A stretch of DNA of 10,000 nucleotides. Source: Stramonita haemastoma (lineage: Eukaryota; Mollusca; Gastropoda; Neogastropoda; Muricidae). The position numbers were made by a program, and so were the translations under genes. Below the pieces are notes generated by a model, which searched no databases, was not told where the DNA came from, and saw only the letters and a list, made by a program, of their open reading frames with translations. The stretch covers positions 75,775,791-75,785,790 of the forward strand of contig CM060316.1 of the NCBI GenBank assembly GCA_030674155.1, read 5' to 3'. Positions 8,045 to 10,000 of this stretch are shown in pieces (position 1 is the first letter of the stretch; each line of letters starts with the position of its first letter).

Positions 8045-8441
8045 GTTTATTATTTTTAAGGCAATATTACCCCCCTTCAAAGGCTGTCATAACAGTTATG
8101 TTCCTTTTTATTGTTTTAAGTTACTCAGAAGTCCAGAGAAAATCTGTATCTAATGTAAATGAACCAGCAATCTTCATTTAATAAAATTGTAAACTGTGCT
8201 TGTTACCTTTTTCAAATAAGAAGTGGTGATAAGAAATGTTTAAGATTAAACTTTTGCTTTCAATTTCTGAGCAGACATGAGAAAAAAACCTTTTAAAGTG
8301 TGGAATTGTTAGTGTAGTAATATGCTGCAAAACTATGAAGGCAACAACTTCAGCTTAGAATTAGGAATGGCAGATCTCTACGGGGATCGCCCCCTAACTT
8401 CTAATCCTCCGAGCTTTGGAGGAGATGTGTTGTCTATCTTC
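8045..8441 (+). repeat. Right arm of the inverted repeat pair (approximately 400 bp)
   Basis: Reverse-complement partner of 5934-6328. On the plus (sense) strand it holds GGCAATATTACCCCCCTTCA (8060-8079), a pyrimidine-rich run ending in GAGCAG (8251-8274) aligned with the ACAG of the left copy, and TGTGGAATTGTT (8299-8310). ATGGCAGATCT (8367) is followed by the 45-bp near-identical core (8390-8434). Immediately beyond is the G-rich tract, as in the left copy. Divergence outside the core indicates an old duplication or two separate insertions of one family. Confidence 0.75.
8367..8441 (+). other. Short ATG-initiated frame in right arm (doubtful coding)
   Basis: Reads MADLYGD then LTSNPPSFGGDVLSIF, homologous to the left-arm frame. 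The ATG has G at -3 and G at +4. The frame is open upstream only to a TAG at 8310, with another in-frame ATG at 8322. Downstream it runs into the G-rich tract as meaningless Gly/Arg/Glu repeats to about 8654. No known protein family recognised. It may be an exon-like relic, a piece of a transposon-encoded protein, or chance. Confidence 0.12.
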
Positions 8442-8455
8442 CCATGTTTGTGCTT

Positions 8456-8980
8456 AGGAGAGGGGGATAGGTGGACGGAGGGGGGAGGAGGGGGGAAGGA
8501 GACGGAGGGGAGGGGGTGGATATGGGGAGGAGGAGGGGAGTGGCGAGTGGGGAGGAGGAGTGGGGGGAGGGATAGGGGGGGGAGGGGAGAAAGGGGGAGG
8601 AGGGTTCAGGGAGAGAGGGGGGGGAGGAATGGTGGGGGGAGGGGAGATGGGTAGAGAGGGGGATGGGTGTGGGAAAAGGGAAAGAGGGGGGAGGGGGGAG
8701 GGGAGGGGGGGGGGGGGGGAGGAAGGTGGGGGGGATGGGAAGAGGGAGAGAGGGGGAATGGGTGTGGGAAGAGGGGGGAGTATGGTTAAGGGAGGGGGGG
8801 AGGGGGGGGGAGGAGATGGTAGGGGGGGGGAGTGGGGGAGGGGAATGGGTAGAGGGAGGGAGGAGGGGGATAGGAGGGTTAGGGGAGATCGGGGGGGGGG
8901 GGGGGAGAGGGGGGGTGAGGGGGGTATAGGGGGGAGGTGGGTGGGGGTGGGGGGATAGGGGGGAGGGGGGAAAGAGGTGG
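8456..8980. repeat. Approximately 0.5-kb G-rich polypurine tract
   Basis: Plus strand is mostly G with GGGGGA, GGGGAGGA and GGGATAGG motifs. It is compositionally the complement of the 5120-5905 tract and sits at the same end of the homologous arm. G-runs of four or more recur throughout, so many overlapping G-quadruplex candidates exist on the plus strand. Gly/Arg-rich frames across it are artefacts. Confidence 0.97.
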
Positions 8981-9220
8981 TTATTGAGGATTTAAAGTAT
9001 CAAAATAACCCATTTCCAGGAGTTCTGCATAGCTTTACTGTTTACCATAACTCCCAGGGAGCACAGGTTCATTGTTTCCCACGCTAATAGTGTTCACTGT
9101 GATAGCAAGTGTCTGTATACAAACTGACTTGATGTCACTCTTCATGTCAGAATTTAACCCTTGGCGGCTGTGCCAATCTCTTGTGTTATCTGAGAGCAAA
9201 TTTTGTTTCAATGTTCTGAA

Positions 9221-9273
9221 ATAGCCGCTTCTCGCGGTCCCCGATTTAAATAGTCAGTGATGCAAAACGACGG
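9221..9273 (+). repeat. Copy 1 of a dispersed ~50-bp module
   Basis: Begins ATAGCCGCTTCT, then a GCGGT-like string, then CGATTTAAAT and a GTGAT...ACGA end. It aligns with 9741-9793 in the same orientation with small indels. Confidence 0.6.
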
Positions 9274-9311
9274 TAACAAAGATTTAAACCACATTCCATG
9301 GTCCCAGTCAG

Positions 9312-9335
9312 AGGGAGAGCTGTCCAGCCCTCCCT
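9312..9335 (+). other. Imperfect 10-bp hairpin
   Basis: AGGGAGAGCT and AGCCCTCCCT pair at nine of ten positions around a GTCC loop. It is followed by a second, smaller stem CCGC-TTCCG-GCGG at 9361-9373. No terminator or RNA gene is implied in a eukaryotic context. Confidence 0.55.
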
Positions 9336-9740
9336 ACGGTAATTGCCCGACGCCAAGTCGCCGCTTCCGGCGGTAAAGCAGCTGGCAGGCAGGACGCTTG
9401 CCCAACACACTTCAAGTAGACAGCCCCTTCAGGCATCCTTAGTTAATTTTACTTCCCCTCCACAGCCCATTGCCTGTGCCACCCTTAGCAGGTTCGGCAA
9501 TCAGGGCGGGCTATTTTCCTTTCAGTTATCATCTTTCCAACTTGGCTAGCTCCTACTGTGGTTGAACAAGGTGTTATTCAATAAAAAACAATATTTGTTG
9601 CCATCGAAACTTCAGATATGAAAGGCGAATATATGTGACAAAATAATTCTCACTGGCTAAAGATACAGCATAAAAGGCGCAAAGCTCACAGCGATGTGAA
9701 ACGTTCAAACGCCATTTCCTCGAAACTGCGTCGAACCGCG

Positions 9741-9793
9741 ATAGCCGCTTCTGGCAGGTAACCCTCGATATAAATGTGATCATCAACACGATA
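9741..9793 (+). repeat. Copy 2 of a dispersed ~50-bp module
   Basis: Begins ATAGCCGCTTCT as in copy 1, then GGCAGGTAACCC, CGATATAAATGTGAT and ACACGA. The TATA-like AT(A/T)TAAAT lies about 20 bases after the GC-rich motif in both copies. Confidence 0.6.
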
Positions 9794-9941
9794 ATCCATT
9801 CTTACAAATTTATCTTACTTCTTCTTTTGGTTGCATGAAAGACGAAGCGCGAAAGATTATATCTGTCCGTGGGATTTACAACTTTAAGTAACGGGTGTAA
9901 AGGCACTCTTGCTGAAACTTTGAGAAATTTGTTTCTTAAAT

Positions 9942-9942
9942 C

Positions 9943-9989
<47 letters not shown>

Positions 9990-10000
9990 TCTATTTATTC
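9942..10000. repeat. (TTTA)n microsatellite, runs off the window
   Basis: Uninterrupted TTTA units with one CTA variant near the end. The tract is cut by the window boundary. A smaller TTTA run occurs at 2544-2563. Confidence 0.97.

Larger units (their letters stand above)
8981..9941. other. CpG-richer unique region, no gene recognised
   Basis: No convincing coding frame, tRNA or transposon protein. From about 9181 to 9900 I count 35 CpG by hand, against 3 in 7021-7500. It contains a duplicated module (9221, 9741), a related GCCGCTTC motif (about 9359) and a hairpin (9312-9335). The frames at 9343-9549 (plus) and 9574-9789 (minus) show no recognisable domain. It could be a gene-flanking or regulatory segment, or another unrecognised repeat. 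Confidence 0.5.

Noticed and set aside
8180..8185. AATAAA as a polyadenylation signal of a host gene
   Set aside because: The sequence is AT-rich and the hexamer is expected by chance. No upstream coding sequence ends here.
8322..8958. Gly/Arg/Glu-rich frames resembling an RGG-type protein
   Set aside because: They are the G-rich tract read in several frames. Only the first part in the arm (8367-8441) has any cross-copy support.
8981..9075. Possible continuation of the inverted repeat outward beyond the G-rich tract, matching the SINE-like fragment
   Set aside because: Only scattered short matches (for example GGTGGT and CAAAA); not distinguishable from chance by hand alignment.
9343..9549. 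68-codon frame in the CpG-richer region
   Set aside because: No recognisable domain, no homologous second copy, and length is within chance expectation.

Overview
The window looks like repeat-saturated, non-coding DNA from an animal nuclear genome. Simple-sequence tracts (CT, CA, TTTC, TGTC/GACA, GA, C-rich/G-rich, GT, TTTA) occupy roughly a third of it. I see no intact host gene, rRNA, tRNA or CRISPR. Long apparent reading frames at 1395-2438, 4989-6018 and 8322-8958 are microsatellite artefacts. A mollusc, perhaps a gastropod, is my best guess. It rests on a fragment at 4961-5120 that resembles, from memory, an abundant molluscan tRNA-derived SINE, and on LINE reverse-transcriptase C-terminal motifs of a kind common in marine invertebrates. 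No database was consulted.

Layout: 52-280, CT/CA compound microsatellite; 718-923, decayed 3' end of a LINE reverse transcriptase (relic A); 1385-2435, about 1 kb of almost pure pyrimidine TTTC repeat with an internal (TGTC)n block; 2926-3583, purine tracts (GGA, GA, GACA, a small AGCT block); 4201-4275 and 4512-4702, more GA-type tracts; 4332-4390, a LINE-like 3' tail on the minus strand; 4961-5120, SINE-like fragment on the minus strand; 5120-5905, about 0.8 kb C-rich tract.

The most structured part is 5120-8980. A roughly 400-bp non-simple sequence beside the C-rich tract (5934-6328) recurs as an inverted, diverged copy at 8045-8441, again beside a tract of the same composition, now read as G-rich (8456-8980). 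Between the two arms lies a second LINE relic (6465-about 7720, plus strand). It has several recognisable reverse-transcriptase C-terminal segments broken by many frameshifts and stops, a 3' UTR with two hairpins, and GT microsatellites at both ends. Both arms share a 45-bp core that is 44/45 identical, a splice-acceptor-like AG, and a short ATG-initiated peptide frame.

From about 9181 to 9900 the sequence becomes CpG-richer and carries a duplicated GCCGCTTCT/TATA-like module and a strong hairpin, with no gene I can recognise. The window ends inside a TTTA microsatellite. Nothing indicates genes working together. The visible biology is transposon insertion, decay and microsatellite expansion.
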